Of a DNA stretch of 64,000 nucleotides, positions 45,927 to 54,664 are shown one piece after another. The notes under the pieces are model-generated. The model searched no databases and was not told the DNA's origin. It saw only the letters and a list, made by a program, of their open reading frames with translations. The stretch comes from Natronosalvus amylolyticus. GTDB taxonomy: Archaea > Halobacteriota > Halobacteria > Halobacteriales > Natrialbaceae. The stretch spans positions 186,001-250,000 of the forward strand of contig NZ_CP101156.1 in NCBI RefSeq assembly GCF_024298845.1, written 5' to 3'. Every line of letters begins with the position of its first letter. Within the stretch, counting starts at the first letter, position 1. The position numbers and the translations under genes were made by a program.

Positions 45927-46059
45927 CCTCTACCAGGGCTCGCGGAATCTGGAGTTTTCGACCCGCTCGTGCTCGAGCGTCGTCCTGTCGCTGGCGGGTA
46001 CATGGGTGAGGCTCCAGCATTTCTGACTTCAACTACTGGAGTGATTCGGTACCTTCAAA

Positions 46060-46085
46060 ATACCGTTTGGTATGATAAAGATACC
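46060..46085. promoter_or_regulatory. ATACC repeat operator-like site
   Basis: ATACCGTTTGGTAT (46060-46073) is a perfect ATACC/GGTAT palindrome with a 4-bp centre, and a further ATACC half-site follows at 46081-46085. The AT-rich DNA downstream (AATTTGATTATAC) could hold a promoter. It lies about 160 bp before halocyanin. Confidence 0.35.
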
Positions 46086-46246
46086 AAGTTAATTTGATTA
46101 TACAACCCATTATTCAGAGTCCTTTCTCCCCGATAGTCCCCTATCCCTGTCGGATCCAGCATGGATATCGGTACGCCTCCCAACGGTGACGCATCTCGAG
46201 CGGACGAACCGAAGATTTCAGTACCGCCCATTGCTAAGCCCCGTGC

Positions 46247-46816
46247 ATGAAGCAATTCGAGGAGGACGAACCGCTTTCACGTCGGCTCTTTCTCGCTGGC
46301 GCTGCGGGAACGGCGGTCGCGGCCGGTGCAACAGCGACGGGGATGGCTCAGGAAGACGAAGAAGATGAAGCCGAAAACGGTGACGATGCTCCCGCCGGCG
46401 GGGGAACCGAAGTCGTCGAAGTTGACGACAACTTCTTCGAACCGGAAAACCTCGCTATCGAACCGGGCACGACCGTCGTCTGGGAGTGGGTCGGCGTCGC
46501 CGACCACAACGTCAACCCTGGCGACCAGCCCGAGGGAGCCGACTGGGAGGGCCACCCGGATCTCAAGGCCGACGGCGACTACGAGTACACGTTCACCGAA
46601 GAGGGGACGTACGACTACGTCTGTGACCCCCACGTCGGCGTCGGGATGGTCGGCACGATCGAAGTAGCCGAGGGCGCAAGTGCTGCCCCGGAGGGGCCAG
46701 CGGACCTCGTTCCCGACGCGGCGTGGACACTCATCGTCGCGACGGTCGCGGGCATGGTGTCGACGCTCTCGCTCGTCTACTTCTTTATGCGCTACGGCGG
46801 CGAACCAGCCGAGTAA
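46247..46816 (+). CDS. Halocyanin (blue copper protein) with C-terminal membrane anchor
   Basis: A 189-aa plastocyanin-like electron carrier on the outer face of the membrane. The N-terminus has a Tat signal (LSRRLFLAGAAG, residues 10-21) without a lipobox Cys. The cupredoxin domain (about 55-141) has type 1 copper ligands His87 (ADHNV), Cys126, His129 (VCDPH) and Met134. A C-terminal helix (about 160-181) anchors it, whereas most halocyanins are lipoproteins. Its redox partners are not encoded nearby. The start is the ATG at 46247. Confidence 0.92.
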   Translation: MKQFEEDEPLSRRLFLAGAAGTAVAAGATATGMAQEDEEDEAENGDDAPAGGGTEVVEVDDNFFEPENLAIEPGTTVVWEWVGVADHNVNPGDQPEGADWEGHPDLKADGDYEYTFTEEGTYDYVCDPHVGVGMVGTIEVAEGASAAPEGPADLVPDAAWTLIVATVAGMVSTLSLVYFFMRYGGEPAE

Positions 46817-46931
46817 ATTACATTGACGGCTTTACGGTGCGAAGCCACTCGAGGGAGTCACGATGAGTGTGCCGTCTCGAGTCGATGAACACTCGACAGG
46901 GTGGAGTCCCACCCGACCGGAGATGCTCCTC

Positions 46932-47037
46932 CTTATAGGGATTATCGGAGGCGTTCATCGGTACCGACGAAAAACCGAGGTGCAGCGTCGACAGCCGTCC
47001 TTCGAAACCGCGGGCTGGCTACGATAACCCCTATCAG
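46932..47037 (+). mobile_element. MITE-like element, family 1, copy C
   Basis: A 106-bp copy with the clearest ends: CTTATAGGGATTATCG (46932-46947) and CGATAACCCCTATCAG (47022-47037), inverted with two mismatches. It lies between the halocyanin gene and the convergent SRPBCC gene. Confidence 0.8.
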
Positions 47038-47059
47038 TCCCCTCCCAAACGTCGGGTCC

Positions 47060-47581
47060 TCACGGCATCTCGTGCACCGTCAATTCCACCGACCGCTGTC
47101 TTCCTTCGATGTCGGCGACCAGTCGTTCGACGACACGACGAGCTTCCTCCATGAGCCGTGGGCGGAGTTTGTCGATCACCCACCCCATCGAGACGAACCG
47201 CGGCAGCGACACCACGTCAGAATCGGCCGAATGTGGGTCGTAGACGGCCTCGAAGTAGATTCGACTGGCGGTCTCTTCCGTCGACGGTGCACTCGCCGGT
47301 TCTGGGAGGACGCGCCATTCGCCCGCGGCATCGATATCCTTGGTGAGTTCCCACTCGAGGGAGGTTGGTGGGTTCACCGCAGTCACTTCCGAACGCGCTG
47401 TGTAGGACAGTTTCCACCACGACAGGTGTAATCCGTATCTAGTTCCAGGGCCGCCATCGCCGTCGACAGTGACTGCCTCGAGATGTTTGGCGTAGCGCGG
47501 ATAGTTCGAAAACGATTGCAAGTACGGAAACACCGTCTCCGGGTCACGATAGACGACCGTACTCACCAGGATTCGGTCCAC
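47060..47581 (-). CDS. SRPBCC / coenzyme Q-binding-like protein
   Basis: A 173-aa START-like (SRPBCC) protein. It begins with the family's STVVYRDPETVFPYLQSFSNY-like strand-helix (conserved pattern of COQ10/polyketide cyclase proteins), then LHLSWWKLSYTARSEVT and PPTSLEWEL, and ends with a long C-terminal helix (EEARRVVERLVADIEGR). Such domains form a cavity for hydrophobic ligands. The start is GTG at 47579-47581; no in-frame ATG gives a complete domain. It is divergent from the FAD oxidoreductase gene (147-bp gap). Ligand unknown. Confidence 0.82.
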   Translation of the reverse strand: MDRILVSTVVYRDPETVFPYLQSFSNYPRYAKHLEAVTVDGDGGPGTRYGLHLSWWKLSYTARSEVTAVNPPTSLEWELTKDIDAAGEWRVLPEPASAPSTEETASRIYFEAVYDPHSADSDVVSLPRFVSMGWVIDKLRPRLMEEARRVVERLVADIEGRQRSVELTVHEMP

Positions 47582-47728
47582 ACCTCTGATAGGAACATCG
47601 GGGACCTAAACGTTATCCTCGTGAGCGGGATGGTTGGGCAACACTCGAGCAGCGCGCTCTGTTCGCTTGAACACGGGCGTTCCGGCGTGTCCGCAGATAT
47701 TTGTACCGGCTACACGGATCCATACTGT

Positions 47729-48472
47729 ATGCGCGATGTACTCATTGTAGGTGGCGGCGTCGCCGGTCTCGCCGCCTCGATTTTTACTGCACGTGCAGGT
47801 CTCGATACCCTCGTCGTCGACGGCGGCGAGTCGATTCTGGCCAGAAACGCTAGCCTCGAGAACTATCCCGGCTTCCCCGACGGGGTCGACGCACGCCGGT
47901 ATCTGGCACTCGCGAGTGACCAGGCCCGAAACGCGGGCGCAACCTTCGAGTTGGGCCGCGTCACCGAGATAACCGACAAGGTGTCCGACGATGGTGCGCG
48001 CGGCTTCAACGTACGGACTGAAAACGACGGCGGGACACCACTCGAGGCACGCCGGGTAATTGCGGCCTCCTGGCCCGACAGTGAGTACCTCCTGTCGCTC
48101 GAGGTCGACCGGGAACAGCGCGGCAGCAAGCACGTGGTCTCAGTCGACGAGGGCGGGAGAACGAGCGTCGACGGGGTCTATGCCGCCGGTCGACTCGCCG
48201 GCCAACCACACCAGAGCATCGTCGCTGCAGGACACGGCGCAACGGTCTCCCTTGCGGTCATCCACGACTCGGAGGTTGCGTTCTACCACGACTGGGTGGC
48301 CCCTGAAGGGTACTTTACTGGTCGTGATCGTGCGGTCCCGCCAGCCTGCGAAGAAATCGACGATGCTGAACGGCGAAAGCGCGACGAGCGGGCCAGAAAG
48401 ACGATGCTCGAGGCGTTCGCTGAACCGTTCGAAGAAGAGCCAACGATGCACCCGAGCGTGGCCGACGAGTGA
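47729..48472 (+). CDS. FAD-only oxidoreductase, thioredoxin-reductase-like
   Basis: A 247-aa flavoprotein resembling a thioredoxin reductase that lacks its pyridine-nucleotide domain. The N-terminal FAD loop is VLIVGGGVAGLAASIFTARAG (GxGxxG) and the second FAD segment is VDGVYAAGRLAGQPHQSIVAAGHG. The stretch between them is only ~100 residues, with no NAD(P)H-binding GxGxxG and no CxxC redox pair. The last ~50 residues are charged and helical. It may take electrons from an unusual donor or may have become a non-redox FAD-binding protein. The start is the ATG at 47729. Confidence 0.8.
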   Translation: MRDVLIVGGGVAGLAASIFTARAGLDTLVVDGGESILARNASLENYPGFPDGVDARRYLALASDQARNAGATFELGRVTEITDKVSDDGARGFNVRTENDGGTPLEARRVIAASWPDSEYLLSLEVDREQRGSKHVVSVDEGGRTSVDGVYAAGRLAGQPHQSIVAAGHGATVSLAVIHDSEVAFYHDWVAPEGYFTGRDRAVPPACEEIDDAERRKRDERARKTMLEAFAEPFEEEPTMHPSVADE

Positions 48473-48574
48473 TCGATGCATCGACTGTGTTGTCGTGGTC
48501 AGTGACGGACTGGGTAGGTCACTGACTGGAAATCAGTGACAACAATCCCCACCAGGGGACGATACCCATACCCA

Positions 48575-48582
48575 TTTTATCC
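48575..48582 (+). promoter_or_regulatory. TATA-like box of coaBC
   Basis: TTTTATCC, 23 nt before the coaBC ATG at 48606; typical haloarchaeal form. Confidence 0.55.
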
Positions 48583-48605
48583 CTGCGTGCGAAGGTTCAT
48601 CGAGA

Positions 48606-49772
48606 ATGCTCGAGGGAGTCAACGTCGCACTCGGGGTGTCGGGATCGATCGCGGCCGTCAAAACCGTCGAACTCGCCCACGAGTTGCGGCGCCAGGGTGC
48701 AACCGTTCGGGCCGTGATGAGCCCCAGTGCCCAGCACATTATCCACCCGTGGTCGCTGGAGTTCGCGACCGAAAACGACGTTGTCACCGACATCACTGGC
48801 CGCGTCGAGCACGTCGAACTCTGTGGCTACGACGGGTGGGCAGACGTCTACCTGCTCGCACCGGCGACGGCGAACACCGTCGGCAAAATCGCAAACGCCG
48901 TCGACGACACTCCGGTCACGACCGCCGCAACGACGGCCCTCGGCTCTGGCGTCCCTATCGTCATCGCGCCCGCGATGCACGAACCCATGTACGACCATCC
49001 GGGGGTCCTCGAGGCCATCGAACGGGTCGAAGACTGGGGCGTTTCGTTCGTCGACCCGCGCGTCGAAGAGGGAAAAGCGAAAATCGCCACGGAGGAAGCT
49101 ATCGTTTGTGAAGTAGCGCGTGCGGCAGGCGAGCGCCCACTGGCGGAACGTCACGTCGTCGTCACCAGCGGAGCGACGACGGAATCGATCGACCCCGTTC
49201 GAGTGCTATCTAACCGGTCGTCCGGCAAAATGGGGCGAGCCGTCGCTCGAGCGTGTTACGTCCTCGGGGCAACGGTCACCCTGGTCCACGACGGCCCCGA
49301 AGTGCCCTACGCTACCAGTCGGCAGGTCGAAAGTTCCACGGAGATGCTCGAGGCAACCCTCGAGGCCGCCACCGGCGCTGACGTGCTCGTTTCAGCAGCC
49401 GCAATCGGTGACTACACGGTCGAGACACACGAGGAGAAACTCCGGTCAGGCGAGACACGGACCCTCGAACTCGAGCCAACGCCGAAGCTGCTCGATACCG
49501 TTCGTGCCGAACAGCCATCGTTGCCGATCGTTGGATTCAAGACCGAAACGAGCGGGGAAGACTCGAAGATGATCGAAGCAGCGCGATCGCTTCTCGAGCG
49601 AGTCGACGCCGGGTTCGTCGTCGCAAACGATGCACGTGTGATGGGAGCCGATCGGACGAGAGCGCTCCTGGTTCACGCCGAAACCGCTGCCGAGTTCGAC
49701 GGAACCAAACAGAATCTCGCCGCCGAAATCGGCCGTTCGATAGCCGTTATGCTGGGCGAAGAAACCGCCTGA
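48606..49772 (+). CDS. coaBC: Phosphopantothenoylcysteine decarboxylase/synthase CoaBC
   Basis: A 388-aa bifunctional enzyme: it joins 4'-phosphopantothenate to cysteine using CTP, then decarboxylates the product. The N-terminal CoaC flavodoxin-like half has ALGVSGSIAAVK, the DVYLLAPATANTVGKIANAV segment and APAMHEPMYDHP; the C-terminal CoaB half starts near VVVTSGATTESIDPVR and has SNRSSGKMGRAVA, SAAAIGDYTV and FKTET. This is the step after phosphopantothenate synthetase (9151), so three CoA genes lie in this window, at separate loci. The start is the ATG at 48606. Confidence 0.96.
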   Translation: MLEGVNVALGVSGSIAAVKTVELAHELRRQGATVRAVMSPSAQHIIHPWSLEFATENDVVTDITGRVEHVELCGYDGWADVYLLAPATANTVGKIANAVDDTPVTTAATTALGSGVPIVIAPAMHEPMYDHPGVLEAIERVEDWGVSFVDPRVEEGKAKIATEEAIVCEVARAAGERPLAERHVVVTSGATTESIDPVRVLSNRSSGKMGRAVARACYVLGATVTLVHDGPEVPYATSRQVESSTEMLEATLEAATGADVLVSAAAIGDYTVETHEEKLRSGETRTLELEPTPKLLDTVRAEQPSLPIVGFKTETSGEDSKMIEAARSLLERVDAGFVVANDARVMGADRTRALLVHAETAAEFDGTKQNLAAEIGRSIAVMLGEETA

Positions 49773-49902
49773 CGCGACCATCTCCCATGCTCTTTTTGCC
49801 CCTCATCTCACGCGGCCGTCAGGAGAATTATATAGGTGGCCTCCCTGTCGTAACCTGATGATAACGGAAATCATATCGAACGATTATCTGCGGTGATCTC
49901 GT

Positions 49903-50475
49903 GTGTTAGGGGCACGTACACAGAGCAAACCACTGTCGAAAGGCGAAATATTCGAAGTGCTTCGCAATCAGCGACGGCGCTACGTTCTCCAGTATCTCAA
50001 ACAGGACGGTCGACCCGTTGAACTCGGCGACCTCGCCCAGCAGATCGCCGCCTGGGAGTACGAAACCACGCTCGAGGGCGTCACGCCCGAACAGCGAAAA
50101 CGCGTGTATACGACGTTACAGCAAACCCATCTGCCCAAAATGGACGCCGCAGGTATTCTTCGGTTCGACGCTGACGAGGGGGTTATCGAACCGACCGACC
50201 GAACGGAGGATCTCAACATTTACCTCGAGATCGTTCCCGGTCGGGAGATCGCCTGGCGTGAACTGTATCTCTCACTCGGCGCAATCGCCTGTGCACTGGT
50301 CGCCGCGCTCTGGCTAGAGATCTATCCACTGACGCTCGTCTCGGAACTCGCCTGGGCCGCTCTCATCTCGCTCACGGTCACCGGGACGGCTATTGCACAC
50401 ATCTACTACGAACGGAATATGCGCCTGGGCCACGGCGAGCAACCGCCCGAGCTGAGCTACGGAACCGACGACTGA
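49903..50475 (+). CDS. DUF7344 winged-helix protein with two membrane helices
   Basis: A 190-aa protein. The N-terminal ~105 residues are a DUF7344 winged-helix domain (GEIFEVLRNQRRRYVLQYL; LQQTHLPKMDAAGILRFD), followed by two hydrophobic helices (about 123-141 and 148-167) and a short tail. It looks like a membrane-tethered DNA-binding regulator, common in haloarchaea. The start is GTG at 49903. A related soluble member is encoded at 14299. The 130-bp upstream region contains TATATAGG (about 49829) as a possible TATA box. Targets unknown. Confidence 0.8.
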   Translation: MLGARTQSKPLSKGEIFEVLRNQRRRYVLQYLKQDGRPVELGDLAQQIAAWEYETTLEGVTPEQRKRVYTTLQQTHLPKMDAAGILRFDADEGVIEPTDRTEDLNIYLEIVPGREIAWRELYLSLGAIACALVAALWLEIYPLTLVSELAWAALISLTVTGTAIAHIYYERNMRLGHGEQPPELSYGTDD

Positions 50476-50628
50476 TGCGGACTGTTGGGTCAATGGACTG
50501 CAACTCGCCTGCAACGAGGTCGGCTATCGATGGTACCTGGCCACGACGATACCTGTTGGCCAGATTGGTATCCTCTCTCTGACAGGCGTCTCGCTGACAG
50601 ACCACACCCGGCATCGCGTATCGTCACC

Positions 50629-50636
50629 TTTTACAC
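50629..50636 (+). promoter_or_regulatory. TATA-like box of hpt
   Basis: TTTTACAC, 21 nt before the hpt ATG. Confidence 0.5.
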
Positions 50637-50657
50637 CGTCTCCCGCCCACCTTCAAC

Positions 50658-51227
50658 ATGGATCAACTCAAACGGTCGCTCCTCGAGGCACCGATTATCG
50701 AAAAAGAGGGTTATCATTACTTCGTACACCCAATTAGCGACGGCGTTCCGAAACTCGATCCATCCTTGCTCCGGGAAATCGTCATCCGGATTATGCGCAA
50801 AGCCGACCTCGAGGACGTCGACCGTATCGTCACGCCGGCGGCGATGGGAATCCACATATCGACAGCGGTCTCCCTGATGACCGATATCCCGCTGACCGTG
50901 ATCCGCAAGCGAGAGTACGGTCTCGAGGGCGAGGTCGCCATCTCACAGGAAACCGGCTACTCCCAAAACGAGATGTACATCAACGACGTCCGCGAGGGCG
51001 AGAAAGTCCTGGTACTCGATGACGTCCTCTCGACCGGCGGCACGCTGACTGCGGTCCTTAGCGCACTCGACGGGATCGGTGCGGAGGTCGTCGACACCGT
51101 TGCCGTCATCAAAAAGGCCGGCGGCGAGAACAAAGTCGCCGACGCCGGCTACCACGTCAAAACGCTGATCAACGTCGATGTCATCGACGGCGAAGTCGTG
51201 ATTGTCGACGAAGACGGCGACGACTAA
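50658..51227 (+). CDS. hpt: Hypoxanthine/guanine phosphoribosyltransferase-like protein
   Basis: A 189-aa type I phosphoribosyltransferase that salvages purine bases using PRPP. The PRPP-binding motif is [17 protein letters not shown] (about residues 115-131), and the N-terminal [19 protein letters not shown] and [19 protein letters not shown] segments are typical of the archaeal HGPRTase-like family. The exact base specificity (hypoxanthine, adenine or guanine) cannot be told from sequence. The start is the ATG at 50658. An oligo-T run follows the stop. Confidence 0.92.
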   Translation: MDQLKRSLLEAPIIEKEGYHYFVHPISDGVPKLDPSLLREIVIRIMRKADLEDVDRIVTPAAMGIHISTAVSLMTDIPLTVIRKREYGLEGEVAISQETGYSQNEMYINDVREGEKVLVLDDVLSTGGTLTAVLSALDGIGAEVVDTVAVIKKAGGENKVADAGYHVKTLINVDVIDGEVVIVDEDGDD

Positions 51228-51233
51228 TAGAGG

Positions 51234-51239
51234 TTTTTT
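51234..51239 (+). terminator. Oligo-T terminator after hpt
   Basis: A run of six T, four nucleotides after the double stop of hpt (TAATAG). Archaeal RNA polymerase terminates on such runs. Confidence 0.5.
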
Positions 51240-51288
51240 ACTGTTTACGGGTCACCGCCACCAGGCACTTCGCTGGTCGTGAAGAGGC

Positions 51289-51325
51289 GACAACGATCCC
51301 TATATAGGGGCTGTCGTAACGATAT
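51289..51325. repeat. Palindrome resembling family-1 element ends
   Basis: The palindromic core CCCTATATAGGG (51298-51309) is flanked by CGACAACGAT on the left and CTGTCGTAACG on the right, similar to the family-1 element termini (CTATAGGGATTATCG) placed head to head. It could be two solo ends or an unrelated hairpin. Confidence 0.35.
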
Positions 51326-51399
51326 CCAGCCGGTAATCGCCGAAACCAGTCATCGGTGAGTTCAACCAACAAATCAGGTGCACAGTTTCGGGAGACGGC

Positions 51400-51699
51400 T
51401 TAAAACGGACCGCGATTTATTGTCGTGTTGCCCGCATAGGCCTGAAAGACCATCGCCAAAATCATCGCGAGACTAATTCCGACAAAAGCAACGGTAATGA
51501 AGAGTCGTCCGAACGGGTAAATCGAGAGATACATTGCTACAATACCGATTGCCGTAGCGGCAAGCGACACGTACGCGAGCTTGAGTCCCGTATCGCCTGC
51601 GAGCTCGACTACCCGCGGAAGTTCTTCGTCGTCACCGGTCCCCGGGCCATCTTCGGATGGCTGAAAGGATTTTTCAGACGACGTGGCCCCATCTGTCAT
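51400..51699 (-). CDS. 99-aa two-helix membrane protein
   Basis: A 99-aa protein: a ~35-residue acidic, Ser-rich leader then two hydrophobic helices (LKLAYVSLAATAIGIVAMYL and FITVAFVGISLAMILAMVF) separated by a short PFGR turn. It ends in a polar NTTINRGPF. I recognise no family. The start is the ATG at 51697-51699. It follows another membrane protein gene and dppF on the same strand (gaps of 62 and 30 bp), so it may be the last gene of the dpp operon. Function unknown. Confidence 0.65.
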   Translation of the reverse strand: MTDGATSSEKSFQPSEDGPGTGDDEELPRVVELAGDTGLKLAYVSLAATAIGIVAMYLSIYPFGRLFITVAFVGISLAMILAMVFQAYAGNTTINRGPF

Positions 51700-51761
51700 A
51701 CTGTATTCCCTGGCCGCAATCGTAAAAAACGGTGTGGTCTCTCCCGTGAGTCGTACAGGCG

Positions 51762-52184
51762 TTACAAGCCTGACCAGACGAGTGCAACTTCGACTCCGAT
51801 TGAAGCGACCGCCAGGGCAAGCGACGTGAGAAACAGGTGAGCATCGTCACCGTAGACATCGTCGTCGCTTCCCGAAAGCGGGTTCAGTCGAAGACGTATC
51901 GAAACGGGTGGGATGAGCAGGGACCTCTCATCTGCCACCTCGTCAATCTGGCCGCCCGAACGGTTTCGTACCGCCCACAGGATAAAGCCAATGACCGCAC
52001 CGATAAACTGTGCTTCACGGACGAACAGCCAGCTGAACTGACCGGTACGGGCGTAACTCCAGAGCGATCCGACGGCCACGCTTCCCAGCAACACGAGACC
52101 GATCACGAGCACCACATCGGCGAGTGCAGCCGGTCGCCACTGTGGCATCGTCAGCGGTTCGTTCACGTCGTTTGATCCTGCCAT
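51762..52184 (-). CDS. 140-aa membrane protein downstream of dppF
   Basis: A 140-aa protein with three hydrophobic helices (about 21-43, 54-71 and 116-137) separated by a charged central region with RNRSGGQIDEVADERSLL and SDDDVYGDD. I recognise no family. The start is the ATG at 52182-52184. It lies 30 bp after dppF on the same strand, which suggests that it belongs to the peptide-transport operon, though a role in transport is only inferred from position. Confidence 0.65.
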   Translation of the reverse strand: MAGSNDVNEPLTMPQWRPAALADVVLVIGLVLLGSVAVGSLWSYARTGQFSWLFVREAQFIGAVIGFILWAVRNRSGGQIDEVADERSLLIPPVSIRLRLNPLSGSDDDVYGDDAHLFLTSLALAVASIGVEVALVWSGL

Positions 52185-52214
52185 CAGTAACCCAAAAATA
52201 GTACCGGTCGTTGT

Positions 52215-53567
52215 TCAATCTGAAACCGGTTGATCGGCTTCGAGCAACGATCCATCGGTTTTTACGTCGTCGTGGAGATGACAGGAAACCTGCCTACCCG
52301 CCCGTTCAGTGAGAGCTGGCGCGTCGCGTTCACAGACGGTCATGAACGACTCCTCGAGGATCTCGTTTGCGCCCTCGAGATTCCCCTGGGCGAGCTGATC
52401 GAACGCTTTATCGAGCGTCTCGTTGGCCGTCGTATCGGTCAACTCCGCCGGGAGGTCGTTCTCTCGCCGGAGCTGGCTAATGACGGTCTCTGCTGGCATG
52501 TCATCGACTGAAATGTCTCCATCGATTTCGTCCGTGTCGATTCCTTCCTCGACAGCAGCGGTTTCGGCAACTGAGTCGAGATTCAGCGTGCCATCTCGCA
52601 CACGCTGACGGAAGTGTAACACGTCACGCCAGACCGATTGGGAAAGCTCGAGCTCCTCGGGTGGGATCACCTCCGGACAGCGCGTGTGGAACCGACAGCC
52701 ACTTGGCGGGGCGCTGGGGTCAGGAACGTCACCCTTGAGTTCGACGCCAAGGCCCCGCTCACGTGGGTCAGGTGTCGGTATTGCAGAGAGCAGTGCTCTC
52801 GTGTACGGGTGCTGTGGATCGTTGAACAGCTCCTCGCTGTCTGCGACTTCGACGAACTCACCGAGATACATCACGGCTACCCGATCACAGATCTCTCGAA
52901 TAACACCGAGATTGTGACTGATGACGATGATCGTCAGGTTAAACGCCTCTTGCAGCTCTTTCATGAGCTGTAGGATCTCGGATTGGATCGACACGTCGAG
53001 TGCGGACACCGGTTCGTCAGCCACGATTACGTCCGGGTTGACCGCGAGCGCCCGTGCGAGGCCGATACGCTGTTTCTGGCCACCGGAGAATTCGTGTGGG
53101 TAACGGGCCATATCCGAGGCCGAGAGGCCGACGCGTTCGAGTAGATCGGCTACGATTGCCTCTCGCTTCTTCCGATCGCTCATTCCTTGCACGATCAACG
53201 GTTCGGCCACCGCATCACCGATACTCATCCGCGGGTCGAAACTCGAATCCGGATCCTGGAAGATCATCTGGACGTTCCGCCGGAACCGTTTGAGTTCGGT
53301 GCTATCGTATTCGGTGATGTCCTCACCCTTGTACCTGACCTGTCCGCCAGTGGGCTCTTCGAGCCGGATCATCGACGTTGCAGCGGTCGATTTTCCACAC
53401 CCGGATTCGCCGACGATACCGAACGTTTCGCCCTCGTGTATGTCGAAGCTAATCCCGTCAACTGCTTTGACGCGACCGACCTCACCGGAGAGCAATCCAC
53501 CGGAAAGTGGGTAATGTTTCTCGAGGTTTTCGATTTGCATGATCGGATCACTTCGTGACCAGCTCAT
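52215..53567 (-). CDS. dppF: Peptide ABC transporter ATPase DppF-like, with C-terminal insert
   Basis: A 450-aa ATPase driving peptide import. The ABC core (residues about 10-250) has Walker A GESGCGKST, signature FSGGQKQRIGLARAL and Walker B VIVADEPVSALD. The oligopeptide-ABC C-terminal (oligo_HPY) domain normally ends CxxxxRCP...C...CH within ~40 residues; here CRFHTRCPEV and the distal VCERDA...VSCHLHDD Cys are separated by ~110 extra residues that are acidic and partly helical. The four Cys are those that bind an Fe-S cluster in some DppD/F proteins. It starts within the stop of dppD (4-bp ATGA overlap), so translation is coupled. Confidence 0.9.
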   Translation of the reverse strand: MSWSRSDPIMQIENLEKHYPLSGGLLSGEVGRVKAVDGISFDIHEGETFGIVGESGCGKSTAATSMIRLEEPTGGQVRYKGEDITEYDSTELKRFRRNVQMIFQDPDSSFDPRMSIGDAVAEPLIVQGMSDRKKREAIVADLLERVGLSASDMARYPHEFSGGQKQRIGLARALAVNPDVIVADEPVSALDVSIQSEILQLMKELQEAFNLTIIVISHNLGVIREICDRVAVMYLGEFVEVADSEELFNDPQHPYTRALLSAIPTPDPRERGLGVELKGDVPDPSAPPSGCRFHTRCPEVIPPEELELSQSVWRDVLHFRQRVRDGTLNLDSVAETAAVEEGIDTDEIDGDISVDDMPAETVISQLRRENDLPAELTDTTANETLDKAFDQLAQGNLEGANEILEESFMTVCERDAPALTERAGRQVSCHLHDDVKTDGSLLEADQPVSD

Positions 53568-54664
53568 CGATCCTCACCTCCGACGCCCATCTGGTCGATA
53601 TCCAGTGCTGAAACCGTTGCATCGCTTTTCAAGACGATATCCGGATTGCCACCCGGTTCGAAGTGGATACAGGAAACGACGTGGTCCGCTGTGCCGGCCT
53701 CGTAGGTCGGCGGCTGTGGGCCTTCCAGACAGTCCTCGCGTGCGAAGACACAACGGCTTGCAAACCGACAGCCATCCGGTGGGTCGATCGGACTCGGCAG
53801 ACTTCCCGGAATACCGCCGAGATTCCCTTTGCTTGGGAGACACTCGAGCAAAGCTCTGGTGTACGGATGTGACGGTGTTTCGAAGATATCCATCACTGGT
53901 CCCCGCTCCATCACTTTTCCAGCATACATGACGACGACTCTATCTGCAACCTCGGCAACGACGCCGAGGTCGTGGGTGATGAACAGAATCGCCATATCCC
54001 GTTCTTCCTGTAGAGATTTGAGTAATTTGAGAATCTGGGCCTGAATCGTCACGTCGAGCGCGGTCGTCGGTTCGTCGGCGATCAACAGGTCCGGCTCGCA
54101 GGCCAGGGCGATTGCGATCATCACGCGCTGTTTCATTCCACCGGATAGCTGATGTGGGTAATCTCCCAGTCGGGCACTCGCTTCGGGAATCCCTACCTGG
54201 GTCAACAGCTCGATGGCCTTTTCATTGGCTTCCTTTTTGGTTACTTCCTGGTGAAGTTCAATCGCCTCGCGAAGTTGCCAGCCGATCGTGTAGACCGGAT
54301 TCAGTGCTCCCTGTGGGTTCTGGAAGATGTGACTTACGCGGCCACCACGAAGTGATCTGAGTTCTTCCTCGCTCATCTCAGTGACCTCCGCACCATCGAA
54401 CTCGATCGAACCCTCAGGAATGAACCCCGGTGGGCTCTTGAACAGCCGGGTTATCGATTCACTCGTCACTGTTTTGCCGGAGCCACTCTCACCCACGATG
54501 GCGACGGTCTCTCCAGACTGGACGTCGAACGAAACACTATCGACTGCTTTGACAACGCCCTCATCGGTTTCGAAGTACGTACAGAGATCCGTAACCGAAA
54601 GGAGCGAGTTGCTCGAGCGAGTCGATTCATCAGTACCGATCGTCTGTGAAGGCTGTTTGCTCAT
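53564..54664 (-). CDS. dppD: Peptide ABC transporter ATPase DppD-like
   Basis: A 366-aa ATPase, partner of DppF. The ABC core has Walker A GESGSGKT, signature [15 protein letters not shown] and Walker [13 protein letters not shown]. The C-terminal oligo_HPY domain carries [16 protein letters not shown] and VSCIH, so the four-Cys set is intact and compact, in contrast to DppF. The start (54662-54664) overlaps the dppC stop by 4 bp (ATGA). The N-terminal ~25 residues are a Ser/Thr-rich leader ahead of the fold. Confidence 0.92.
   Translation of the reverse strand: MSKQPSQTIGTDESTRSSNSLLSVTDLCTYFETDEGVVKAVDSVSFDVQSGETVAIVGESGSGKTVTSESITRLFKSPPGFIPEGSIEFDGAEVTEMSEEELRSLRGGRVSHIFQNPQGALNPVYTIGWQLREAIELHQEVTKKEANEKAIELLTQVGIPEASARLGDYPHQLSGGMKQRVMIAIALACEPDLLIADEPTTALDVTIQAQILKLLKSLQEERDMAILFITHDLGVVAEVADRVVVMYAGKVMERGPVMDIFETPSHPYTRALLECLPSKGNLGGIPGSLPSPIDPPDGCRFASRCVFAREDCLEGPQPPTYEAGTADHVVSCIHFEPGGNPDIVLKSDATVSALDIDQMGVGGEDR

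Larger units (their letters stand above)
45744..46246. other. 500-bp gap with stacked palindromes and an AT-rich region
   Basis: No gene is supported. From left to right it holds the MITE-like copy B, a nested hairpin (45855-45926), and an AT-rich operator-like region (46060-46120) upstream of the halocyanin gene. A 61-codon minus-strand frame overlapping the hairpin is judged a chance frame. Confidence 0.6.
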
